Part shown: piece after piece, positions 27,588 through 36,056 of the stretch
Layout: every line of letters begins with the position of its first letter
Numbering within the stretch: the first letter of the stretch is position 1
Translations under genes and position numbers: made by a program
Assembly: GCF_040182365.1 (NCBI RefSeq)
Contig: NZ_CP144460.1
Coordinates: forward strand, 2,108,001-2,172,000
Reading direction: 5' to 3'
Origin: Xanthomonas sp. 10-10
GTDB taxonomy: Bacteria > Pseudomonadota > Gammaproteobacteria > Xanthomonadales > Xanthomonadaceae
Length of the DNA: 64,000 nucleotides
The notes under the pieces: generated by a model
What the model was told of the DNA's origin: nothing
The model's input: the letters and a program-made list of their open reading frames with translations, nothing else
The model's database searches: none

Positions 27588-28541
27588 GTGTTTACCTGGA
27601 CCAAGCGTGGGCTGGTATTCGATGTCGCGCGCGATGGCGTGGGCGGATGGATGCAGCACGCAGCGCTGACGCCTACGCCGTACCGATTGTCCGCGCAGGT
27701 GTTGCGCGTGTATGCCGGCTTTCGCGACAGTCAGGGCGTGAGCCGGATCGGCTATGTGGATGTGCGCGCCGATGCGCCGACGCAGATCGTCGGTGTGAGC
27801 AAGCTGCCGGTGCTGGACATCGGGCGCGATGGCTGCTTCGACGACAACGGCATGATCCTGGGCGATGTGGTCGCCGGCCCGGACGGCTTGTACATGTTCT
27901 ACGTTGGCTTCCAGCGGGTGGCCAAGGCGAAGTTTCTGGCGTTCACCGGCCTGGCGATCTCGCGCGATGGCGGCGAGACGTTTGAGCGTCGTCAGGAAAC
28001 GCCGCTGCTGGACCGCGCCCCTGGCCGCAGCACGATCGCGGCGGTGCATTCGGCACGCTACGAAGATGGGCGCTGGCGTCTGTGGTACGCGGTGGGCGAC
28101 GACTGGGAAGACATCGGTGGTCACCCGTATCCGCGTTACCACATCCGCTATGTGGAAACCGACGACCTGCGCTGCATTCCGCTTGCCGACAGCGTGTGCC
28201 TGCGTCCGCACGATGACGAGTACCGCATCGGACGCCCGCGCGTGTACCGGCTGGACGAGCGCTATCTGATGTACTTCACCCGCGGCGATATCGGTGGCGG
28301 CTATTTTCCCGGCATCGCGTTCAGCCGCGATGGCGTGCACTGGGAACGCAACGATGATGCGCTAGGCCTGCAGTTGTCCATCGAGGGATGGGATGCACAG
28401 ACGTTGTGCTACCCCGCATTGATCCAGCAGGGCGAGCGGGTATTGATGTTCTACAACGGCAACGCGATGGGCCAGGCCGGCTTCGGGCTAGCCGATGCCG
28501 CGTTGCCGGTGGAGCTGCAGGGCTGTCATGTATTCGGTTAG
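27588..28541 (+). CDS. Five-bladed beta-propeller glycosidase-like protein
   Basis: A 317-residue protein with blade motifs of the GH32/43/62/68 superfamily: GLYMFYVGFQ, FTGLAISRDGGETFERR, GRWRLWYAVGDDW, DERYLMYFTRGDIGG and VLMFYNGNAMGQAGFGLA. It starts at a GTG at 27588, four bases after the preceding stop; a longer ATG-initiated version would run deep into the previous gene. There is no signal peptide, which is odd for a secreted glycosidase, so it may act on a cytoplasmic lipid- or nucleotide-linked sugar or have lost activity. A catalytic acid pair cannot be assigned by eye. It overlaps the next gene by 14 bases. Confidence 0.75.
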   Translation: MFTWTKRGLVFDVARDGVGGWMQHAALTPTPYRLSAQVLRVYAGFRDSQGVSRIGYVDVRADAPTQIVGVSKLPVLDIGRDGCFDDNGMILGDVVAGPDGLYMFYVGFQRVAKAKFLAFTGLAISRDGGETFERRQETPLLDRAPGRSTIAAVHSARYEDGRWRLWYAVGDDWEDIGGHPYPRYHIRYVETDDLRCIPLADSVCLRPHDDEYRIGRPRVYRLDERYLMYFTRGDIGGGYFPGIAFSRDGVHWERNDDALGLQLSIEGWDAQTLCYPALIQQGERVLMFYNGNAMGQAGFGLADAALPVELQGCHVFG

Positions 28542-29460
28542 GCCCTACGTTGCCGGCGATGCGCTCGCCTGGGACGCATTGGTGGCGTGTTCGCGCAATG
28601 GCAACCTGTTGCATCGGCGCGGCTACATGGATTATCACGCCGACCGCTTCGTGGATGCCTCGTTGCTGGTGGAACGTGGCGGCGAGGTGCTCGCGGTATT
28701 TCCCGCCAGCGTGCAGGGCGATTGCGTCAGCAGCCATGCCGGGCTCACCTATGCCGGCCTGCTGTCGTCGATGGCGATGCGGGCCAGTGCCACCTTGCAG
28801 GTGCTCGAACAGATCGCGGCGCATTACCGCGCAGGCGGCATGCGCGAGCTCGTCTACAAGCCGGTGCCGCATGTGTTTCATGCCTACCCGGCGGAGGAAG
28901 AGCTGTATGCGCTGCATCGGGTGGGCGCGCAGCTGTATCGACGCGATCTGTCGTCGGTGATCGCCTTGCGCCAGCCGTTTACCTTCAGCGCCGAGCGGCG
29001 GCGTTCGATCGCCAAGGCGCGCAAGGCCGGCGTGCACATCCAGACCGGCACCACGCTGGATGCGTTTCATGCGCTGCTGAGCGAGGTGCTGCAGCGGCAT
29101 GGCGTGGCGCCCACGCATCGGCTGGACGAGCTGCAATTGCTGCAGGGGCGGTTTCCGCATCACATCGTGCTGCACGAGGCACGCGTCGAGGGACAGCTGG
29201 TGGCCGCTGCGCTGGTGTACGACTTCGGCCGCAGCGTGCACACCCAGTATCTGGCGGTGTCCGAGCGCGGGCGCCGGCTGGATGCGCTGAGCCTGCTGCT
29301 GGCCGAACTGATCACCCAGGTGTATGCGGCGCGCGACTACTTCAGTTTCGGCATTTCCACCGAGCATGGCGGGCAAGTGCTCAATGAAGGCTTGGTCGAA
29401 CAAAAGGAGCGCTTCGGCGCACGTGCGGTTGTGCAGGACTTCTATCGATGGACCTTGTAA
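28528..29460 (+). CDS. FemAB/GNAT-like acyltransferase
   Basis: A 310-residue protein with the double-GNAT fold of FemAB-like transferases. Recognisable parts are RNGNLLHRRGYMDYHADRF near the N-terminus, RRRSIAKARKAGVHI near the middle, and a second GNAT-type half with EGQLVAAALVYDF and TQYLAVSERGRRLDALSLL. It probably adds an aminoacyl or acyl group to an amino-sugar in the polysaccharide repeat. The ATG at 28528 overlaps the preceding gene, and its TAA overlaps the next start (TAATG). Acyl donor and acceptor are unknown. Confidence 0.75.
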   Translation: MYSVRPYVAGDALAWDALVACSRNGNLLHRRGYMDYHADRFVDASLLVERGGEVLAVFPASVQGDCVSSHAGLTYAGLLSSMAMRASATLQVLEQIAAHYRAGGMRELVYKPVPHVFHAYPAEEELYALHRVGAQLYRRDLSSVIALRQPFTFSAERRRSIAKARKAGVHIQTGTTLDAFHALLSEVLQRHGVAPTHRLDELQLLQGRFPHHIVLHEARVEGQLVAAALVYDFGRSVHTQYLAVSERGRRLDALSLLLAELITQVYAARDYFSFGISTEHGGQVLNEGLVEQKERFGARAVVQDFYRWTL

Positions 29461-30572
29461 TGGATGTGCCGTTCCTGGATTTGCGCGCGGTCAACGCGCG
29501 CTATGCCGATGAACTCAAAACCGCGGCCGCGCGGGTGATCGATGCAGGCTGGTATGTACTCGGCCAGGAGCTGGCCGCATTCGAAGAAGAATTCGCCAGT
29601 TACTGCGGCGCGGCGCATGCGGTCGGCGTCGGCAACGGACTGGACGCGTTGTCGCTGATCCTGCGCGGTTACCGCGAACTGGGCGTATTGCGCGAGGGCG
29701 ATGAGATCATCGTGCCGGCCAATACCTTCATCGCGACATTTCTGGCGATCAGCCAGAACCATCTGGTGCTGGTGCCGGTGGAGCCGGACCCGGCCACCTT
29801 CAACATGGACCCGGCCAGCGTGGAAAAAGCGATCGGGCCGCGCACCCGCGCCATCATGGCGGTGCATCTGTACGGCCAGCTGGCCGACATGGCGGCGTTG
29901 CAGACGCTGGCGCACCGCTATGGCTTGCTGCTGCTCGAGGATGCCGCACAGGCGCACGGTGCAACGGCGCAGGCCCGGCGCGCGGGGGCCTTCGGCGATG
30001 CTGCCGCGTTCAGCTTTTTTCCGACCAAGAACCTGGGTGCCCTGGGCGATGGCGGCGCAGTCGTCACCTCCGATGCGCGGCTGGCCGAGCGCATCCGCGC
30101 GTTGCGCAACTATGGCTCGGAGGTGAAGTACCACCATCTCTACCAGGGCGTGAACTCGCGACTGGACGAGCTGCAGGCGGCCTTGTTGCGCGTCAAACTG
30201 GGCTACCTGGACCAGGAGATCGCATTGCGGCGCGCGGTGGCACGACGTTATCTGCAAGGTATCGACAACCCCTTGATCGTCTTGCCGACGGTGGTCTGCG
30301 ACGAGCAACATGTGTGGCATCTGTTCGTGGTACGCAGCCCGCAGCGTGATGCGCTGCAGGCGCATCTGTTGCGCCATGGCATCCACACCCAGATTCATTA
30401 CCCGGTGCCGCCGCATCGGCAGCCGGCCTACGCGACACTCGGCGATACCTGCCTGCCGATCAGCGAGCGCCTGCATGCCGAGGTGTTGAGTCTGCCGATG
30501 GGCCCGGCACTGGATGCGGCATCGGTGGAGCGCGTGATCGCTGCCTGCCAATCGTTCGGCGCCGGCACATGA
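29460..30572 (+). CDS. fdtB: DegT/DnrJ/EryC1 sugar aminotransferase (FdtB type)
   Basis: A 370-residue PLP-dependent aminotransferase. The internal aldimine lysine is K190 in FFPTKNLGALGDGG, and the aspartate contacting PLP is in LLEDAAQAHGA. The opening VPFLDLRAVNARY and the C-terminal PVPPHRQPAY segment are typical of FdtB/QdtB. It transfers an amino group to C3 of the keto-sugar made by FdtA. The ATG at 29460 is chosen because it overlaps the previous stop (TAATG); an ATG 12 bases upstream is also possible. It overlaps the flippase gene by 4 bases. Confidence 0.92.
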   Translation: MDVPFLDLRAVNARYADELKTAAARVIDAGWYVLGQELAAFEEEFASYCGAAHAVGVGNGLDALSLILRGYRELGVLREGDEIIVPANTFIATFLAISQNHLVLVPVEPDPATFNMDPASVEKAIGPRTRAIMAVHLYGQLADMAALQTLAHRYGLLLLEDAAQAHGATAQARRAGAFGDAAAFSFFPTKNLGALGDGGAVVTSDARLAERIRALRNYGSEVKYHHLYQGVNSRLDELQAALLRVKLGYLDQEIALRRAVARRYLQGIDNPLIVLPTVVCDEQHVWHLFVVRSPQRDALQAHLLRHGIHTQIHYPVPPHRQPAYATLGDTCLPISERLHAEVLSLPMGPALDAASVERVIAACQSFGAGT

Positions 30573-31822
30573 ATCTGGTGCGCAGCAGCGCCTACACCGG
30601 CGTCGCGACGCTGGCGAAATTGCTCGCTGCGCTGGTGGTGGTCAAGCTGGTGGCCGTGTATGCCGGGCCGCAGGGGGTGGGGCGGCTGGGCCAGTTCCTC
30701 AATCTGATGGCGGTGCTGGCGGTGCTGGCGGGCGGCGGCATCAGCGCCGGTATCGTCAAGTACGTCGCCGACTATCGCAACGACCCGCAGGCGCAGGCGC
30801 GTCTGCTCGGTGCGGCGCTGTGGTATGCGTGTTGTGCGTCCTGCGTGCTGGCGATGCTGGCGTTGGTGTTCAGCGGCTTGCTTGCCGAGCGGCTGCTGGG
30901 AGATGTCGGCTACCGCCCGTTGATCTGCGTGCTGGCTGTGGCGCAGTTGGGCATCGCGGCGGTCAACTACATTCTTGCGGTGATCAACGGTTTCATGGAT
31001 GTGCGCCGCCTGGCCATCGTGCAGGTAAGCGGCGCGGCGATGAGCGTTGCGCTGGTGGCATGGCTGTCGGGCATGGCGCAGCTGCAAGGGGCCTTGTTGG
31101 CACTGGTGCTTGGGCAGGTGCTATGGCTGTTGACGGGGGTGCCGGCCCTGCGACGCAGCCCGTACTTTCGCCGCGAGATGTTGCGCCCGCGCTTCGATGC
31201 GGCGATGACGCGCCGGCTGGCAGCCTTTTCGGTGATGACGCTCACCTCCACCCTGGTGCCGCAGCTGGTGATCATTCTGGTGCGCGACCATCTTGTCGCC
31301 CAGTTCGGCTGGGAACAGGTGGGCTACTGGCAGGCGGTGAGCCGGGTGTCGGATGCCTACCTGCTGTTCTTCACTACCGCCATCAACGTGTATTACCTGC
31401 CCAAGCTGGCCTCGCTGGATACGCGTGCCGACCTGGGCCGCGAACTGCGCGCTGCATATCGTTATGTAATGCCGGCGGTGATCGTGATGGCATTGGGCGT
31501 GTATGTCTGCCGCGATTGGGTGACCTGGCTGCTGTTCGACCCGCAGTTTGCTGCGGCCAGGGCGCTGTACGGCCCGCAGCTGGTGGGCGATGTGGTCAAG
31601 ATCGCGGCCTTCGTTTTGTCGTATGTGATGTTGGCCAAGGCCATGACGCGCCTGTTCGTGGTGTCCGAGTGCGTGTTTGCCGCCAGCTATCTGGGGTTGG
31701 TGTACCTGCTTGCCGCGCGATTCGGGCTGATCGGTGCGATGTACGCCTTCGTCGCCAACTACGTACTGTATCTGCTGTTCAATCTCGTGGTGGTGCGGCG
31801 CTACCTGGTGCAGCCGGCATGA
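30569..31822 (+). CDS. wzx: Wzx-type O-antigen/polysaccharide flippase
   Basis: A 417-residue inner-membrane protein with about 12 helices and no large soluble domain. The N-terminal SSAYTGVATLAKLLAALVVV and GPQGVGRLGQFLNLMAVLAV segments match the Wzx/MATE-like flippase family, close to WzxE-like members. It would move the lipid-linked repeat unit to the periplasmic face. It overlaps its neighbours by 4 bases on each side. Confidence 0.9.
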   Translation: MNLVRSSAYTGVATLAKLLAALVVVKLVAVYAGPQGVGRLGQFLNLMAVLAVLAGGGISAGIVKYVADYRNDPQAQARLLGAALWYACCASCVLAMLALVFSGLLAERLLGDVGYRPLICVLAVAQLGIAAVNYILAVINGFMDVRRLAIVQVSGAAMSVALVAWLSGMAQLQGALLALVLGQVLWLLTGVPALRRSPYFRREMLRPRFDAAMTRRLAAFSVMTLTSTLVPQLVIILVRDHLVAQFGWEQVGYWQAVSRVSDAYLLFFTTAINVYYLPKLASLDTRADLGRELRAAYRYVMPAVIVMALGVYVCRDWVTWLLFDPQFAAARALYGPQLVGDVVKIAAFVLSYVMLAKAMTRLFVVSECVFAASYLGLVYLLAARFGLIGAMYAFVANYVLYLLFNLVVVRRYLVQPA

Positions 31823-32769
31823 ACGAGCGTACCCAACCGGCCGGACGTGCACGCTGGCCATTGGTGTCGGTGCTGATCCCCGCGTTCAACCATGAGCGCT
31901 TCGTCCAGCGCTGCCTGGACAGCGTGTTGGAGGACCCGTACCCATGCAAGGAGATCGTCATCATCGACGACGGCTCCAGCGATGCCACCGGTGAACGGAT
32001 TGCGCAGTGGATCGCCGCCCACGGGCATCGGCTGCCGGTGCAGTTCGTCCAGCGGGCCAATCGCGGGGTTGCGGCCACGCTCAACGAACTGGCGTTGCGT
32101 GCCAATGGCGAGTTTCTGCGTCTGGGTGCCAGCGACGACTATCTATTGCCCGGCGGGCTGGATGCGCAGGTGCGCTATTTGCGCGCGCATCCGCAGACGC
32201 TTGCGGTGATCGGCGATGCCTGCGTGGTGGACCAACATGGCCGGCTACTGCACGACAGTGCGATGCGTGACCTGCATGGGGTGGATGTCGATCTGTATCG
32301 CTCCGAACAAGGCATCCGCCGCGCGGTGATCCGGCAATGGGCTGTCAGCGGTGCCGTTGCCTTGTTGCGTCGCGGCGCCTTCGATGCACGCAGTGGCTGG
32401 GACGAGTCACTGCGTATCGAGGATTGGGACTTTTTCCTGCGCCTGGCTGCGCGCAACGCGCTGGGATTCATCGATATGCAGGTCTGCGCGTATCGCTTGC
32501 ACGGCAATAACCTCAGCAAGACGGCGGACGTGCCGGCACGTATCGCCAATCTGAGCGAGTCGCGACGGGTGGCCCTGCGCTGCGCGGTCTTGTTCGACGA
32601 ACCCGATCGCACGTTGTTGTATGCGCAATCGCGCTATATCGCGGCCAAGGTGGCTTTCCTGCAGCGTAGGCCACATGCGGTGATCGCTCACTTGCTGGCC
32701 TATGCGTGGTTGTCGCTGCCGGCCGCATGGCGGCCCAAGCCCGCGCGCAGTGCGACGGAGCCGGCATGA
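31819..32769 (+). CDS. Family 2 glycosyltransferase
   Basis: A 316-residue GT-A fold glycosyltransferase. The nucleotide-binding region is WPLVSVLIPAFNHERFVQRC with EIVIIDDGSSDAT; the metal-binding motif is probably LGASDDY, and the catalytic-base segment is RIEDWDFFLRLA (ED near a W as in GT2). No membrane helix is obvious. It should add one sugar of the repeat on the cytoplasmic side. The ATG at 31819 overlaps the flippase stop and its end overlaps the polymerase start by 4 bases. Confidence 0.9.
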   Translation: MNERTQPAGRARWPLVSVLIPAFNHERFVQRCLDSVLEDPYPCKEIVIIDDGSSDATGERIAQWIAAHGHRLPVQFVQRANRGVAATLNELALRANGEFLRLGASDDYLLPGGLDAQVRYLRAHPQTLAVIGDACVVDQHGRLLHDSAMRDLHGVDVDLYRSEQGIRRAVIRQWAVSGAVALLRRGAFDARSGWDESLRIEDWDFFLRLAARNALGFIDMQVCAYRLHGNNLSKTADVPARIANLSESRRVALRCAVLFDEPDRTLLYAQSRYIAAKVAFLQRRPHAVIAHLLAYAWLSLPAAWRPKPARSATEPA

Positions 32770-33899
32770 GCGCGTTGCTGCGGCGGCCTGCGACCTACCT
32801 GGCCTTGCCGATGCTGCTCAGCTGCGCATTGACGTTGCTGACCTATACGCTGCCGGACGGCTACCTGGATGGCATCGTGTTGCTGGCGATTGCCGCGACG
32901 GTGACCGTCGCGCTCGACGCTGCGCTGCGCACCCGGCTGCCTGCGGTAGAGGATTTCCGCCGTTATCGTTACGCCGGCACGCGCGATGCGTTTGTGGTCA
33001 TGACGCTGGCAGCGGTGGTCACGGTGTTCTGCATTGCCGACGTGGTGCTGTTTCCGATTCCGTTGTTCAGCGATCCATCCTCGTACGCCACCTTGAGCCC
33101 GTTGCGCTCGCACGTGCGGCATATCTCCAACATGTGCTGGATCCTGCCGCCGATTGCGTTGCTGTGTGTACGCCATCGCGGCCTGCGTGCAGCAATGGTG
33201 GCATTCGGATTCGTATTCCCGATTGTGGTGATCGACCGCAATCGCATCTTTGCCGGGCTGTTTTCGTTCGTGCTGGTGATGCTGCTGCGCCGCGACCCGA
33301 CGCGCGCGCTGCCGTGGAAGACCATCGGCGTGCTGGTACTGGCAGGCGCTGGCGTGTTTTCGCTACTCGGTGCGGTGCGTTCCGGCTCGCTGGCGAGCGT
33401 GACATTGCCGTTCAGCGCGTTCTACCGTGCCATGCCGCAAGGCGTGCAATGGCTGCTGCTGTACATCAGTGCCGGGCCTTACAACTTTGGCGCCATCCTG
33501 GCCAAGGGGTACGAAAACGCCAGTTTTCTGGTCAACCAGCTGGTGCCGTTCAGTGGTTCGATCGCCACCGCCGGTACCAGCATTCCGTTGGATGCGCCCA
33601 ACATCAATGTGGGCACCGAGTTCTTTCCGTTTCTGATGGCCTGGGGCGCACCGGGTGCGTGGCTGGCGTTGTTGACGCTGTATGCAAGCCTGGTGTGGAG
33701 CGTGCGCCGGCTCAAGGGCTCGCTCTCGATTTTCCATGTGCTGATCTTCCTGCGCATCGCCTACGCCTGCCTGATGTCGCCATTCGCGCCGCAGGCGTTC
33801 ACCTGGACCAACCTCGGCTTCATTGCGCTGTGCCTGGCGCTGCACGCCTGCACCGTGTTGTTGCCTAGCCGACATCCAGCGCATCCGTCCGTCGCATAA
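32766..33899 (+). CDS. wzy: Wzy-like polysaccharide polymerase
   Basis: A 377-residue integral membrane protein with about 10-11 helices and a long loop between residues ~215 and 290, as in Wzy polymerases. Family sequences are poorly conserved, so the call rests on topology, on position between flippase, glycosyltransferase and Wzz, and on recognisable loop arginines (LGAVRSGSLASV). It starts at the ATG at 32766, overlapping the GT2 stop; an upstream in-frame ATG at 32706 lies inside the GT2 gene. Confidence 0.75.
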   Translation: MSALLRRPATYLALPMLLSCALTLLTYTLPDGYLDGIVLLAIAATVTVALDAALRTRLPAVEDFRRYRYAGTRDAFVVMTLAAVVTVFCIADVVLFPIPLFSDPSSYATLSPLRSHVRHISNMCWILPPIALLCVRHRGLRAAMVAFGFVFPIVVIDRNRIFAGLFSFVLVMLLRRDPTRALPWKTIGVLVLAGAGVFSLLGAVRSGSLASVTLPFSAFYRAMPQGVQWLLLYISAGPYNFGAILAKGYENASFLVNQLVPFSGSIATAGTSIPLDAPNINVGTEFFPFLMAWGAPGAWLALLTLYASLVWSVRRLKGSLSIFHVLIFLRIAYACLMSPFAPQAFTWTNLGFIALCLALHACTVLLPSRHPAHPSVA

Positions 33900-33938
33900 G
33901 TGCGGCAACCCACTGTCACGTTCCAGAGCCTGCGTACC

Positions 33939-34781
33939 ATGAATCAACACGACGAAATCTACCTGATCGACCTTTGGCGCATCCTGCGGCGCGAGTGGCG
34001 CTGGGCGCTGGCCGCATTGGTGGTGGTGCTGGGCCTGACGTTTGTCTTCCTGCGCGTGGCCAAGCCGCAATGGGAAGCCGCTGCATGGATCCAGGTGGGA
34101 GAAATCGGCCCCACGCCTGCCGGACGCGACCCCAAGGTCGAGCCGTTCCAGCGGGTGATCGATCGCATGAAGACGCGGCTGTTTCAGGACGCGGTCCTGC
34201 ACCAGGCCGGCGTGCCGCTCAGCAGCCGTGCCGCGCAGTTGTATCGCAGCAGCCTGAAGCCGGATCCGGACCCGTACGCCAATCTCATCGGTGTGACCAT
34301 TCGCGCCGAATCCGTGCAGCAGGCGCGCACCTTGGCGCTGGCCACCGTCGCCGCATTGCAGGGCCTGCATGGCGACACCAATGCCGCCGCGCTCGCACTT
34401 GCACGGACGCGCCTGCAGGGGCTTGACGAGGATCTGCGCGTTGCCACGCTCACTCGCGCGCAACTGCAAAAACAACTGCAATCCGGGTCTGCGGCAAGCC
34501 CGGAGCAGGTGCTGGCCGGGGTGTTGCTGACCGAAAACACCACCAGCCTCCGTGCGATCAAGAGCGAACGTGACGATCTGATTGCACGGCTGACCGCGCG
34601 TTACACCTATCAAACCTCGTTGGCGTGGCCGTTGTACGTGCCCGAGCAGCGGGTGTTTCCGAATGCGGTGATGATCTGGGCGGTCGGTCTGCTTGGTGGA
34701 GCGGGGTTGGGCGTGCTGGTGGCGGTGGTGCGCAATGCCTGGCGTCGCCGTCGGGTTGAAGGCGCCGGCGCCATTGCGTAA
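33939..34781 (+). CDS. wzz: Wzz-type polysaccharide chain-length regulator
   Basis: A 280-residue co-polymerase with two membrane helices, at residues ~25-43 (WALAALVVVLGLTFVFLRV) and ~245-265 (AVMIWAVGLLGGAGLGVLVAV), separated by a periplasmic alpha-helical domain. This is the class 1 Wzz layout; no tyrosine kinase domain is attached. I start at the ATG at 33939 (NQHDEIYLIDLWRILRREW), the common N-terminus of the family; a GTG at 33900, directly after the Wzy stop, is in frame but adds a non-conserved 13 residues. It ends the tightly overlapping part of the cluster. Confidence 0.87.
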   Translation: MNQHDEIYLIDLWRILRREWRWALAALVVVLGLTFVFLRVAKPQWEAAAWIQVGEIGPTPAGRDPKVEPFQRVIDRMKTRLFQDAVLHQAGVPLSSRAAQLYRSSLKPDPDPYANLIGVTIRAESVQQARTLALATVAALQGLHGDTNAAALALARTRLQGLDEDLRVATLTRAQLQKQLQSGSAASPEQVLAGVLLTENTTSLRAIKSERDDLIARLTARYTYQTSLAWPLYVPEQRVFPNAVMIWAVGLLGGAGLGVLVAVVRNAWRRRRVEGAGAIA

Positions 34782-35201
34782 GCGCTGATACAAGCGACTG
34801 CGCGCACCGCCTTGCGGGCGCTGCCGCTGCACGCTGCGGCATGGCCCACGCGTGCCCCCCGGTCCTGGCAGCCCCGTCCATACCGACCTGGCGACTGCCC
34901 GCCATGGTCCGTTAGCCGATGCAGGACGCGCGATCGTCGTCATGGACTGCGGCGTGTCGGGCGAGCGGGCAGTTCGGACGCGCAAGCGCGGCACGCAGTG
35001 ATCAAGACGGAGTCCTGCCGGCCAGGGTTTTTCACTGCCGAGTCTGTAGCCGATCATGTCGGGCAATCCCCGCGCGAACGGCCTGACTGCAACCAAACCG
35101 GCGCGGCCCGGCACTCACCGGTCTATCAAGCGATACCGCGTTGCCGGTGCCGCGTCTGGAGAGTGCCGTGAGATCAGCAGGACGGGTGGGGGAGGCAATG
35201 C
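34782..35201. other. Intergenic region inside the polysaccharide cluster
   Basis: About 420 bases without a credible gene, separating the Wzx/Wzy/Wzz block from the methyltransferase/amidohydrolase block. A strong ribosome binding site (GGGGGAGG) ends it. The second block may have its own promoter here. Confidence 0.5.
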
Positions 35202-36044
35202 ATGTCAGTGCTCAGTGAGCATGCCGCGCGCGGCGGGACGGTCGCGCCCGAGCAGTTGCTGGAGACGCAACGCGCGTTCGACAGCGTCGCCCCCGATTAC
35301 GATGGCCCACGCGGCAACAATGCGTTGATCCAGCGCATGCGCACCACATTGTGGGATACGGTGGCCGCAGAGTTGCCGGTCGGCGCGCGGCTGGTGGATC
35401 TGGGCTGCGGGACCGGCCTGGATGCGGGTGAGTTTGCCCGTCGCGGCTACAGTGTGCTGGCCACCGATTGGTCGCCGGCCATGATCGAACGCACGCGCCA
35501 CCGCGCCGCCGCGCAGGGGCTGGAACAGCGCCTGACAGCCGCACACGTCGGCATCCAGCAGCTCGATCAGCTGGAGGGTACCTTCGACGGTATGTACTCC
35601 AACTTCGGCCCGCTCAATTGCGCGCCGAATCTGCCGGCAGTGGCCGCCGAATGCGCGCGCCTTCTGCGCGCCGATGGCTGCCTGGTGTTTTCGGTGATCG
35701 GACGCATCTGCCCATGGGAAATCGGCCATTACGCGCTGCGCGGGCGTTTCAAGCGCGCGGCGGTGCGTGCGGCCAAGGGCGCAACCGCGGTGGGCATGAA
35801 CGGCCACACCATCTGGACCTGGTACCACCTGCCACGCGAGTTCTACCGCGCATTCGAACAGCACTTCGTGCTGGACAGCTACCGTGCCCTGAGCCTGTTC
35901 CTGCCGCCACCGTACCTGGTCGACTTTTGCCAGCGGCATCCGCGTGTCTCCGAGCGCTTGGGTGGGCTGGACGACCGCTTCGGTGGGTGGCCACTGTTGC
36001 GCGACATGGGCGATCACTTCCTGATCGTGATGCGCAAGCGCTGA
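35202..36044 (+). CDS. SAM-dependent class I methyltransferase
   Basis: A 280-residue soluble methyltransferase. Motif I is RLVDLGCGTGLDAGEFARRG, followed by VLATDWSPAMIERTR and the post-core segment LLRADGCLVFSVIGR. The start ATG at 35202 has an unusually strong ribosome binding site, GGGGGAGG, eight bases upstream. The product class (sugar O-methyl, or other) cannot be told from sequence. It stands first in a unit with an amidohydrolase and a second methyltransferase. Confidence 0.87.
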   Translation: MSVLSEHAARGGTVAPEQLLETQRAFDSVAPDYDGPRGNNALIQRMRTTLWDTVAAELPVGARLVDLGCGTGLDAGEFARRGYSVLATDWSPAMIERTRHRAAAQGLEQRLTAAHVGIQQLDQLEGTFDGMYSNFGPLNCAPNLPAVAAECARLLRADGCLVFSVIGRICPWEIGHYALRGRFKRAAVRAAKGATAVGMNGHTIWTWYHLPREFYRAFEQHFVLDSYRALSLFLPPPYLVDFCQRHPRVSERLGGLDDRFGGWPLLRDMGDHFLIVMRKR

Positions 36045-36056
36045 GTGGAGATGCCG

